A stretch of 12,698 nt of DNA from contig JBEPVN010000070.1 of assembly GCA_041691015.1 (NCBI GenBank), positions 1-12,698 of the forward strand, in the 5' to 3' direction. Made by a program: the position numbers and the translations under genes. Under the pieces are notes generated by a model that worked only from the letters and a program-made list of their open reading frames with translations, ran no database searches and was not told where the DNA came from. The stretch comes from JBBSJT01 sp041691015 (GTDB lineage Bacteria; Chlamydiota; Chlamydiia; Chlamydiales; Parachlamydiaceae). Below, piece by piece: positions 1 to 6,211 of the stretch (positions are counted from its first letter, which is position 1; the number at the start of each line of letters is the position of its first letter).

Positions 1-25
1 TATATAATACGCTTAAACGTGTATG

Positions 26-45
26 TATAGATTTTTATAGATTTT
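26..45. repeat. two tandem copies of a 10-bp AT-rich unit downstream of tal
   Basis: The unit TATAGATTTT occurs twice in direct succession (26-35 and 36-45) in the 61 bp beyond the tal stop codon. I see no stem-loop there that would make a convincing terminator for tal. The repeat is short and of low complexity, so it may be chance. Nothing else is recognisable between positions 1 and 61. Confidence 0.3.
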
Positions 46-61
46 TATGAGCGGCTTTTAG

Positions 62-1036
62 CTACAGCTTGTACTTATCGATCAGGATTTTTTCAAGTTC
101 GATGCTGTCTGCTGCGAATTTGCGTATGCCCTCAGAAAGTTTTTCTGTAGCCATGGCATTTTCGTTCAACATGAAACGAAAACTCTTTTCATCAAGGGCT
201 ATTTGTTCCATATTTACATTTTTAGCATTTTCGGGATTTAGCTTTCTTAAAACTTCACCGTCTGATTGTTTCAATTCTTCCAAAAGGGGAGGGGCAATAG
301 TCAATAAATCGCAGCCGGCAAGTTCTATAATTTCTTCGATATTTCTAAAACTAGCGCCCATAACTACAGTTTTGATCCCGAATTTTTTGTAATAATTATA
401 AATTTGTGTGACTGAAATAACTCCCGGATCTTTTTTAGGAGCATAACCTGTAACATTCTCATTTTTTTTGTACCAATCCAATATACGGCCAACAAATGGA
501 GAAATAAGTGTAGCTTTAGCATCCGCAGAGGCAATTGCTTGGGCCATGCTGAATAATAAAGTCATATTGCAATGAATGCCTTCTTTTTCAAGCGTTTTTG
601 CAGCCATGATTCCTTCCCATGTGGAAGCTAATTTGATCAGAATGCGCTCCTTGGAAATACCGGCTTTTTCGTATAGATCAATCAAGTGACGTGCCTTTGC
701 TATGCTACCTTCCACATCAAATGAAAGCCGTGCATCAACTTCAGTTGAAACTCTTCCCGGAATATGCTTTAAAATTTCAATGCCAAAATTCACAAATAAT
801 TTATCCATCATAAGGGAACGCTGCTCTGATTTGGCTAAATTTTTTGATTTGCTATAGGCTATTGCTTCTTCAATTAAATGCTGATATTCAGGTTTTTTGG
901 AGGCTGCCAAAATAAGCGAGGGATTTGTTGTGGCGTCAGTTGGGTGATACTTGGCAATAGACTCAATGTCCCCTGTATCTGCAACAATTGTTGTCATTTT
1001 TTTAAGTTGTTCTAACCGGTTATTTTTAGAAGTCAT
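62..1036 (-). CDS. tal: transaldolase (TalB type)
   Basis: Transaldolase moves a dihydroxyacetone unit between sedoheptulose-7-phosphate and glyceraldehyde-3-phosphate in the cytosolic non-oxidative pentose phosphate pathway. The 324-residue protein matches E. coli TalB along its whole length, with the family signatures VADTGD (18-23), DATTNPSLIL (34-43), STEVDARLS (97-105), ILIKLASTWEG (132-142), ISPFVGRILDWY and VMGASFRNI. Lys135 in KLASTWEG is the Schiff-base lysine (Lys132 in E. coli, offset three) and Asp20 corresponds to Asp17. The start codon overlaps the stop of the upstream zinc-ribbon gene as ATGA (1033-1036), so translation is probably coupled. There is no good terminator in the 61 bp downstream. 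In Chlamydia, tal also lies close to the V-ATPase genes, and this supports the taxonomic call. The protein looks intact. Confidence 0.97.
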   Translation of the reverse strand: MTSKNNRLEQLKKMTTIVADTGDIESIAKYHPTDATTNPSLILAASKKPEYQHLIEEAIAYSKSKNLAKSEQRSLMMDKLFVNFGIEILKHIPGRVSTEVDARLSFDVEGSIAKARHLIDLYEKAGISKERILIKLASTWEGIMAAKTLEKEGIHCNMTLLFSMAQAIASADAKATLISPFVGRILDWYKKNENVTGYAPKKDPGVISVTQIYNYYKKFGIKTVVMGASFRNIEEIIELAGCDLLTIAPPLLEELKQSDGEVLRKLNPENAKNVNMEQIALDEKSFRFMLNENAMATEKLSEGIRKFAADSIELEKILIDKYKL

Positions 1037-1413
1037 GACATTTCCTCGATTTTTTTGATATCTTTTAAAGGTTCTATGCGAAAAATAATTGTGACCGGTT
1101 CATTCCCGATGATAAGTTCAAGACTTGAATTTAATCTTGTTAAAAGAAGTTTATAAGGAATTTTTACATGATGATCGTGAAGATCGATACCGATTGCTGT
1201 ATGACTTAAAATCTCTTCTGACTCATTAATTTGAAGACATAGAGCGACAAATTTTTTAAGCTGTCTTTTAAGAGTTTCTTCTGTAAAGGCGTATTTTTTT
1301 GAACATGCGTTACACGTTACGGGAATATTGCTTTCGCTTAAATCAAAAACAGAAAAACTAACCGGTTTTTTGCATGAAATGCAATTAAATTCTAGAAGAT
1401 GGCCTTTTTGCAT
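1033..1413 (-). CDS. small zinc-ribbon protein of unknown function, coupled to tal
   Basis: This 126-residue protein is not one I recognise by name. Near its N terminus it has two CxxC knuckles, C11-x2-C14 (CISC) and C34-x2-C37 (CNAC), spaced 19 residues apart as in small zinc ribbons. The remaining part is a mix of charged helix (about 42-60, LKRQLKKFVALCL) and predicted beta strands (about 72-118). There is no signal peptide or membrane segment, so it is probably cytosolic. The start at 1413 is preceded by AAGGA at a spacing of about 5 nt, and a promoter lies further upstream. It is the first gene of a two-gene unit with tal through a 4-bp ATGA overlap. A regulatory or nucleic-acid-binding role would fit a zinc ribbon, but this is inference only. 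Confidence 0.8.
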   Translation of the reverse strand: MQKGHLLEFNCISCKKPVSFSVFDLSESNIPVTCNACSKKYAFTEETLKRQLKKFVALCLQINESEEILSHTAIGIDLHDHHVKIPYKLLLTRLNSSLELIIGNEPVTIIFRIEPLKDIKKIEEMS

Positions 1414-1442
1414 GAGATCCTTGAAAGTTTTTAATTTTCTAT

Positions 1443-1472
1443 ACTATAGCAGGTTTTTCTGTCGGAGATCAA
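1443..1472 (-). promoter_or_regulatory. predicted sigma-70-type promoter for the zinc-ribbon/tal unit
   Basis: Read on the minus strand, TTGATC (1467-1472) and TATAGT (1443-1448) are separated by 18 bp. They lie about 30 bp upstream of the zinc-ribbon start codon. The -10 box matches the consensus at five of six positions, while the -35 box is only partial. The same 1414-1538 interval must also drive the divergent 607-residue gene, but I found no well-spaced promoter for that direction. Confidence 0.5.
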
Positions 1473-1538
1473 TACAAAATATGTTGCTTTATCCATTTTT
1501 AACTGTTATTGGATATATAAGTAGAGGTGGTTAATTTT

Positions 1539-3362
1539 ATGGAATTTCGAGGCATTATTAACTTAAGTCCGCATATTGCCTATCAGTTAAGCGAATATTT
1601 GCTTGTCAAGGAAGCGGAACTTAGCAATAATATTTTAGATTCTATTTATATCCCCGAAAAAACTCCAGAATTATCCCGAGCTCAGACTGAGTCCAAATTA
1701 AAATTCAATGATGCGATTTCTTTATTTGATAAAAAAATACGATTAATTTCCTTGGAAGACCATCATTTAAAGGAGGAAGCTTTTAAAAGTATTCTCCTAA
1801 AAATTAATCTAGGATGTTGGAAGTATCTGGAGATATTAGAAAACAGTATTACAGAACTTTTTTTACAGATTAAATTACTTGGAATAGATCGTTTCAACGA
1901 AGAGACAGCAGAAATCATTCGATCCATTAAAATGACTTTAATGACACACTTGGAAGATTTTGCGTGGGGCCTAAAGCGCATTGAAAAGCAAATGGGAAAA
2001 TTAAATCAATTATCGAAAGATAAAACTTTTTATAAATTGATCGGAAATGTTTTTTCTTTTTTTTATCCCTTTATTGACAAAATGATCTTATCAAATCTTC
2101 AAAAAAGCCGGAAGTTCCTGTCATTTAATTATCAGAAATTTCATGACGAACATGTTAATTATCTAAAACTTAAGAGTGATGTAAGAAAAAAGGTCTTACA
2201 GCTTGTCGATTATCCTGTTTTAGATTCATCGCTAGATCCAGATTCAATGGAAGAGTTTAAAAAAGTATATGAATTGTTAAAATGTCTTGAGCTGAATAAA
2301 AAATTAAAACTCATTCAAGGCGACGTCCTTAATGAATCCTTAAGTAATTTAAACGATCCAAAAAGGATGTCTCATATATTTGAAGAATATCAAAATGCAC
2401 TCCTAAAAGAAGTTTTTGAAAAAAGCAGATTCTTAAAATCTGATTCAGAAGAGATTTTAGGTAATGATGAGATTAAATTAGCATTGAACTTTAGTCTTTT
2501 AACAAGCCTTAAAGAAGTGCATCTGCTTCATTCCATTAGTGCAAACTATCGGGATTTTCTTCTAAACACTGATAAAGACCCTTATGTAAGAGCGCGTCTT
2601 GGATTTCAGGATGAAATCTTAGGTCAGGAGTCGCAATTAACCAAAAATTTGAAAGAGCTTGGCTATGATATTCAGAAAGCAAATGATTATTTCAAAATAC
2701 TACTAAAAGGAGTTAACGAGCCGTTTGACAATCCTAATTTGGCAGAAATACGTAAAAAAAGCGATGCTGCTTTGCATGAGATGTCTCAACCCTTAATTTC
2801 TGAATCGACTATGAAGAATTATGCAGAAAAGGTTTTAGTTGAGCTTGAACATCTCAATGAGCTTGGAACATTGGATTTTAATGTTGTAGAGTTTGTTGGA
2901 AAAATTCTCTTAAGTTTATTAAAACATGATTGGAAATATCACGTTTTGTTCAGTATGCCAAAATTTGAACAAGCTTATTCGATTCATATAGGTATTTTAG
3001 ATAAAGAGCACGAAGACAGATTGCATCTTAATCGTATGAATGAATTTATAAGGCTTGGAAAAGAGATTAAGGATCTCTTTAAGAAAAAATCTCTTAAAAG
3101 TATGGATGAGATAGTTTTATACTTAAATGATATTAAAAGTTCATTGCAAGATTTTTTAGGTTATGTTCAGCATTTATCGCTGGATGAAACAAATTTTTCA
3201 AGAGTAAAAAAGGATATTCAATTTCAGTTGCTTGAGTATCGCTATTTTTTTGGAAAGTACTTTTATGAGCTCGAACAAATAGAGCAAGATAAACAACAAA
3301 TTAGAAATCAATTTCTTTTTATTGATCAATACTTAGAGGTTGTAGATAGCTTGTTGAATTAG
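1539..3362 (+). CDS. hypothetical helical protein, 607 aa
   Basis: I do not recognise this protein. It is rich in Leu, Lys, Glu, Asp, Ser and Phe, poor in Gly, Pro and Cys, and reads as almost entirely alpha-helical with amphipathic stretches. It has no signal peptide and no clear membrane span; the most hydrophobic stretch is around residues 170-190 (IGNVFSFFYPFIDKMIL). No catalytic motif is visible. A GTG at 1527 is in frame, but it lies inside the likely ribosome-binding site AGAGGTGG (1523-1530), so I chose ATG at 1539, which has a normal spacing of about 8 nt. The gene is divergent from the zinc-ribbon/tal unit and convergent with the 82-residue gene. Its TAG stop lies exactly at the junction with the palindromic element that follows. 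A lineage-specific chlamydial protein, possibly host-interacting, is conceivable but unsupported. Confidence 0.85.
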   Translation: MEFRGIINLSPHIAYQLSEYLLVKEAELSNNILDSIYIPEKTPELSRAQTESKLKFNDAISLFDKKIRLISLEDHHLKEEAFKSILLKINLGCWKYLEILENSITELFLQIKLLGIDRFNEETAEIIRSIKMTLMTHLEDFAWGLKRIEKQMGKLNQLSKDKTFYKLIGNVFSFFYPFIDKMILSNLQKSRKFLSFNYQKFHDEHVNYLKLKSDVRKKVLQLVDYPVLDSSLDPDSMEEFKKVYELLKCLELNKKLKLIQGDVLNESLSNLNDPKRMSHIFEEYQNALLKEVFEKSRFLKSDSEEILGNDEIKLALNFSLLTSLKEVHLLHSISANYRDFLLNTDKDPYVRARLGFQDEILGQESQLTKNLKELGYDIQKANDYFKILLKGVNEPFDNPNLAEIRKKSDAALHEMSQPLISESTMKNYAEKVLVELEHLNELGTLDFNVVEFVGKILLSLLKHDWKYHVLFSMPKFEQAYSIHIGILDKEHEDRLHLNRMNEFIRLGKEIKDLFKKKSLKSMDEIVLYLNDIKSSLQDFLGYVQHLSLDETNFSRVKKDIQFQLLEYRYFFGKYFYELEQIEQDKQQIRNQFLFIDQYLEVVDSLLN

Positions 3363-3650
3363 AGCGATCGCACTTATTTCAAGTTTCATGGACATGATGG
3401 ACAATATGGACTTTGTATGGTGTACTAGTATACTGTAAGGTAAGTTCGTCGACTAAAAAAATATTTTAATTTTCGAATCTTACTTCTTTTGATTTCGATC
3501 CTACACGGAGTGTATGTCTCTAAATCAAAAGAGCTAATCTTCGTATTTAAAATAATTTTTTAGTTGGACGAACTTACCTTACAATGTACTAGCACAACAT
3601 ACAAAATTTATATTGTCCATCAAGTCCGTTTAAGATAAGCGCGGTCGCCC
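3362..3650. mobile_element. about 290-bp imperfect palindrome, MITE-like, flanked by TTA
   Basis: The stretch is one large inverted repeat with arms of about 135 bp. The ends are GAGCGATCGC (3362-3371) and GCGGTCGCCC (3641-3650). A perfect 17-bp inner segment pairs 3434-3450 with 3567-3583. Arms 3451-3495 and 3522-3566 follow, and the 26-nt centre (3496-3521) itself contains TACAC-GGA-GTGTA (3502-3514). The outer arms differ by scattered substitutions, mostly transitions, and one 5-nt length difference. TTA lies directly outside both ends (3359-3361 and 3651-3653) and could be a target-site duplication. No reading frame of note lies inside. The terminal inverted repeats, small size and absence of a transposase fit a miniature inverted-repeat element. 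A 3-bp TNA duplication with G-rich ends recalls some IS5-family groups, but that link is tentative. The alternative is a very large hairpin between convergent genes. Confidence 0.65.
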
Positions 3651-3682
3651 TTAAAAATCACGCAAGGGGTTTAGCCCTTGCA
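3651..3682 (-). terminator. rho-independent terminator of the 82-aa gene
   Basis: On the minus strand, a 7-bp stem GCAAGGG/CCCTTGC (3662-3668 with 3675-3681) with a 6-nt loop follows the stop codon of the 82-residue gene by a few bases. It is followed by GTGA and a run of five T (complement of 3653-3657). Part of the T run falls in the TTA that flanks the palindromic element. Confidence 0.7.
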
Positions 3683-3688
3683 TATAAA

Positions 3689-3937
3689 CTAGTTAGAGTG
3701 GCTATGACCGTGGCCGTTATGGCTTGAGTTTTGCACTGCAACTGCAACGATTGCAACAATAGCAACTGTAGCTAGAGCAACAGCTGGGGCTATGTATGGG
3801 GAACGACGGCTTTCTTCGTAACCATATCCACCCATAGATTCAGCACCGTAGTTAGAATCTGGTACGAAATCTTGTGCATTTACTGTAAATGCTCCACAGA
3901 TAGCTACAGATAGCATTAAAGCGACTAATTTTTTCAT
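3689..3937 (-). CDS. small exported membrane protein with His-rich tail, 82 aa
   Basis: I do not recognise a family. The order of parts is clear. Residues 1-21 form a signal peptide (MKKLVALMLSVAICG, cleavage likely after VNA). A short polar Gly/Tyr/Glu region (about 22-47, with GGYGYEESRRS) follows. Residues about 48-68 form an Ala/Val/Ile-rich membrane segment, and the tail is HNGHGHSHSN (73-82) with four histidines. The protein would sit in the inner membrane or be anchored in the envelope, with a possible metal-binding tail; both points are inference. The start at 3937 has a good ribosome-binding site, AAAGGAG, 7 nt upstream. The gene has its own weak promoter and a terminator, and is convergent with the 607-residue gene across the palindromic element. 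The upstream minus-strand gene also encodes an exported protein. Confidence 0.75.
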   Translation of the reverse strand: MKKLVALMLSVAICGAFTVNAQDFVPDSNYGAESMGGYGYEESRRSPYIAPAVALATVAIVAIVAVAVQNSSHNGHGHSHSN

Positions 3938-4001
3938 TGATGTACTCCTTTAGAACAGCATTATTTTTTTTGATGTTTTTTGTATGATTTTTTAAAGTCT
4001 C

Positions 4002-4030
4002 TTTATGTCATAAATATGAGATTTATGCAA
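4002..4030 (-). promoter_or_regulatory. possible promoter of the 82-aa gene
   Basis: On the minus strand, TTGCAT (4025-4030) and CATAAA (4002-4007) are 17 bp apart. They match the sigma-70 consensus only partly (three and four of six positions) and would leave a leader of about 60 nt before the start codon at 3937. In this AT-rich interval a chance match is quite possible. Confidence 0.35.
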
Positions 4031-4061
4031 TTCTTTTTATTTTATCCACAATTCTTTTTAT
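4028..4061. repeat. 13-bp direct repeat with 21-bp period
   Basis: CAATTCTTTTTAT occurs at 4028-4040 and again at 4049-4061, exactly 21 bp apart, which is two helical turns. The pair lies upstream of the 82-residue gene, next to its possible -35 box, and just after the stop codon of the 177-residue gene. Paired sites in phase on the helix can bind a regulator, but the unit is low in complexity and chance cannot be excluded. Confidence 0.35.
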
Positions 4062-4066
4062 GCTTC

Positions 4067-4600
4067 TCATTGTTTATCAAGGTCTTCTGTTTTTAATTCA
4101 TCCTTTGCGCTTAATGTGATGTCTAAAGATTTCATGGCGTTGAAAAAGTCCTTGTAAAAACTTGAAAATTCCGATTGTAGTGCTGTCGCTGATAGGATAT
4201 ACGCATTATCATTTTTAACTAGTATTGCTGTCATGGTTCTTACAGAGCCCCAATTAGATTTTTCATCGAATTGGGATAAGCTTGCGCTTCCTGCTTTCGT
4301 TTGGATTTTGCCAAGATCTTTCCATTCTGTTTTTTCAGCATGGTTTAATTTTTTAACAATATTTAGATAATCTTTTAAAGTGCCTTTGTAGGGTTCGACA
4401 GCTAAAGTGAGCGATGGGGGAAAATGATCTTTTCCAGTTCCTATGAGCATCAATTTTATTACTGGAGAAAGTTTTTCAAGATCTGCGCTTTTCCATCCGC
4501 TTGGAGGAGTAAAAGTAATGAGTTCTTCTGAATTATCTGCAAAACAGGAAAAATTTAAAAGTACTAAAAAAAGGGCTGCAGCATGTATGAGTTTTTTCAT
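4067..4600 (-). CDS. exported hypothetical protein, 177 aa, possible PsbP/DcrB-like fold
   Basis: The N terminus (about 1-21, MKKLIHAAALFLVLLNFSCFA) is a signal peptide. Cleavage could follow CFA, or Cys19 could be lipidated, although NFSC is a poor lipobox. The mature part contains FTPPSGWK (30-37), a strand with SLTLAVEPYKG, a KNDNAYILSATAL stretch and a C-terminal helix (FFNAMKSLDI). This order of a substrate-like GW motif, a helix, a paired strand region and a final FxxxxxSL helix resembles the Mog1/PsbP/DcrB fold of small periplasmic proteins, which is a weak inference. The last 15 residues are charged and probably disordered. The start at 4600 has AAAGGA about 9 nt upstream and a good promoter. 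The protein is likely periplasmic or envelope-attached; its function is unknown. Confidence 0.75.
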   Translation of the reverse strand: MKKLIHAAALFLVLLNFSCFADNSEELITFTPPSGWKSADLEKLSPVIKLMLIGTGKDHFPPSLTLAVEPYKGTLKDYLNIVKKLNHAEKTEWKDLGKIQTKAGSASLSQFDEKSNWGSVRTMTAILVKNDNAYILSATALQSEFSSFYKDFFNAMKSLDITLSAKDELKTEDLDKQ

Positions 4601-4639
4601 ATGATTTTATCCTTTAAGTTAACTTTTGAAAGTAAAGGA

Positions 4640-4668
4640 TTTATATAATTTTAAGGTTTGATTTGCAA
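4640..4668 (-). promoter_or_regulatory. predicted promoter of the 177-aa gene
   Basis: On the minus strand, TTGCAA (4663-4668) and TATAAA (4640-4645) are spaced by exactly 17 bp, with the start codon about 40 bp downstream. The -10 box matches the sigma-70 consensus at five of six positions. It stands back to back with the atpE promoter, so 4601-4769 is a divergent control region. Confidence 0.6.
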
Positions 4669-4704
4669 ACAAAAAATACTTCAGTAAATGAGAGCGAATT
4701 ATTC

Positions 4705-4733
4705 TTGAAAAAAAATCAGTGATCCTTGATAAA
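4705..4733 (+). promoter_or_regulatory. predicted promoter of the V-ATPase operon
   Basis: TTGAAA (4705-4710) and GATAAA (4728-4733) are spaced by 17 bp. Transcription would begin near 4740, leaving a leader of about 30 nt with an AAAGGGA ribosome-binding site (4752-4758) before the atpE ATG. A second pair, TTGATA (4726-4731) and TATAAA (4749-4754), also has a 17-bp spacer, but it overlaps the ribosome-binding site and so is less likely to be used. Confidence 0.55.
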
Positions 4734-4769
4734 TGTATAGATAATATCTATAAAGGGACGAGTTTTGTT

Positions 4770-5399
4770 ATGAAGACATTAGAGCAAGGCCAGGAAAAAA
4801 TCCGCAAGATTTGCGATGAGCTAAGAGCCGGAACTTTGGAACCTGCAAAAAAAGAAGCTGAAAAAATTATTTTAGATGCTAAGGACTTTTGTTCCAAGCT
4901 TATTAAAGAAGCTGAAATCGAAGCTGAAAACTTGATAAAGACAGCGCGCAGTGAAATTGAACAGGAAAGAAACGTCTTCCAATCTTCGCTATCCCAAGGA
5001 ATCAAACAAGGTTTAGAGGCTTTAAAGCAGGATATCGAACACCATTTATTCAACCTTCAATTAAATGAGACAGTCAAAAATGGAACCGATAAACCAGAAG
5101 TTGTGGCAAAACTGATTGACTGTATTGTTAAAGCAATTGAAAAAGAAGGACTTTCTGCAGATATATCGGCTTTTATTCCAAAACATATTCCGGAAAGGGA
5201 AGTAAATCTTCTCCTAACAGCAAAAATTTTGGACAAATTAAAACAGCACTCCGTATCTATCGGATCTTTTGAGGGAGGCGCTCAAATTAAACTTGGCGAT
5301 AAAGGGTTGACTATTGATGTCAGTGATCTTGCAATCAAAGAGCTTCTTTCCCAATATATCCGAAAAGATTTTCGAAAACTCATTTTCGCTGGCAATTAA
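4770..5399 (+). CDS. atpE: V-type ATP synthase subunit E (peripheral stalk)
   Basis: Subunit E forms the peripheral stalk that holds the A3B3 head against the membrane subunit AtpI. This 209-residue protein opens with GQEKIRKICDELRAGTLEPA and continues in a long Ala/Glu/Lys-rich amphipathic helix (about 15-75) typical of the coiled-coil half. A globular C-terminal half follows, with SIGSFEGGAQIKL and the closing KDFRKLIF, both features that I recall from chlamydial AtpE, which is of nearly the same length. An in-frame GTG at 4719 would add 17 residues that lack family similarity. I chose ATG at 4770 because it fits the family start and follows AAAGGGA, although the 11-nt spacing is rather long. 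It is the first gene of the operon. No partner subunit G gene is visible nearby. Confidence 0.93.
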   Translation: MKTLEQGQEKIRKICDELRAGTLEPAKKEAEKIILDAKDFCSKLIKEAEIEAENLIKTARSEIEQERNVFQSSLSQGIKQGLEALKQDIEHHLFNLQLNETVKNGTDKPEVVAKLIDCIVKAIEKEGLSADISAFIPKHIPEREVNLLLTAKILDKLKQHSVSIGSFEGGAQIKLGDKGLTIDVSDLAIKELLSQYIRKDFRKLIFAGN

Positions 5400-5419
5400 T
5401 CCAATTTTTAAAGGGTGGT

Positions 5420-6211
5420 ATGACAGAATATTTTTTTACGACGACTTATCTGCCTGATTTAAAAATAGGCGAGTCCCCGGAAATGGATTTTGAAGAATTT
5501 GTTGCATTCTTGAAAGAAAATTTGCTTTTTCATGATTTTAAACAAACAGAAATTCTCCGCAGGTTTTATGACATTTTAAACATGAGGGCATATTGGAAAG
5601 GTGACGGATTAGACCTGCATGGTAGTTTAGATGAAAATCAATTGGGGGACGCTTTAGAGAGTAATGAAAATTTACCGGTTTATGTTTTGAGTTTTTTGGA
5701 GAGATATAAAAGTAAGGAAGAGCGCTTAAACTATTTTCCATCTTTAATCTCTCAATTTTTTAAAGAAGAAATGAAACATGCCGATCCTTTTTTAAAAAAA
5801 TATTTAAACTTCGAAAGACGTTTACAACTTGTTTTAGTTGGCTTTCGGGCAAAGAAACTCAATCGCAGTTTGGAAAAGGAACTTCAATTTGAAGATCCAA
5901 ACGATGATTTGATAGCGCAAATTTTAGCGCAAAAAGATGCTCCTAGTTTTCATCCTCCAGAGGGATTCGAAGACTTAAAAGCAATTTTTGAATCCTATCA
6001 CGATAAACCCATAAAGCTCTATCAAGCATTATGCGAATACCGGTTCCAAAAAATTGAGGAAATGACAGGCATGGACGTGTTTTCATTTTCGAAAATTTTA
6101 GGTTACATGGCTCAATTGATCATTGCAGAAAAATGGATGGAACTCGATGAGAAGAAGGGATTGGAAATGGTCAATCATATTTTAGAAAAGTCCGCAGGAG
6201 GAAGTGTATGA
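5420..6211 (+). CDS. V-ATPase operon protein, DUF2764 family
   Basis: This 263-residue protein lies between atpE and atpA, where chlamydiae and other bacteria with this operon type carry a DUF2764 protein (CT309 in C. trachomatis numbering). The N terminus TEYFFTTTYLPDLKIGE (2-18) matches the family opening of an aromatic, beta-like start followed by LPDL. The rest is helical and charged, with an EYRFQKIEEMTGMDVFSF stretch near residues 207-224. It has no signal peptide or membrane span. AAGGGTGG (5411-5418) precedes the start, and the stop overlaps the atpA start as ATGA (6208-6211), so the two are probably translated together. Its fixed place in an operon without a C/d subunit gene suggests a stalk role, but this is inference; no enzymatic motif is visible. 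Confidence 0.85.
   Translation: MTEYFFTTTYLPDLKIGESPEMDFEEFVAFLKENLLFHDFKQTEILRRFYDILNMRAYWKGDGLDLHGSLDENQLGDALESNENLPVYVLSFLERYKSKEERLNYFPSLISQFFKEEMKHADPFLKKYLNFERRLQLVLVGFRAKKLNRSLEKELQFEDPNDDLIAQILAQKDAPSFHPPEGFEDLKAIFESYHDKPIKLYQALCEYRFQKIEEMTGMDVFSFSKILGYMAQLIIAEKWMELDEKKGLEMVNHILEKSAGGSV

Noticed and set aside
69..392. Open frame of 107 codons on the plus strand opposite tal
   Set aside because: It lies wholly within tal, which is a strong family match. Its protein is Ser/Phe-rich, as expected for an antisense frame, and it has no convincing ribosome-binding site.
3364..3371. GCGATCGC octamer resembling the cyanobacterial HIP1 motif
   Set aside because: It is a single copy at the end of the inverted repeat. 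Everything else in the window points to Chlamydiota rather than cyanobacteria.
4719..4769. GTG start at 4719 giving AtpE 17 extra residues
   Set aside because: The extra residues lack family similarity and overlap the likely promoter -10 region. ATG at 4770 fits the known length of about 208 residues.
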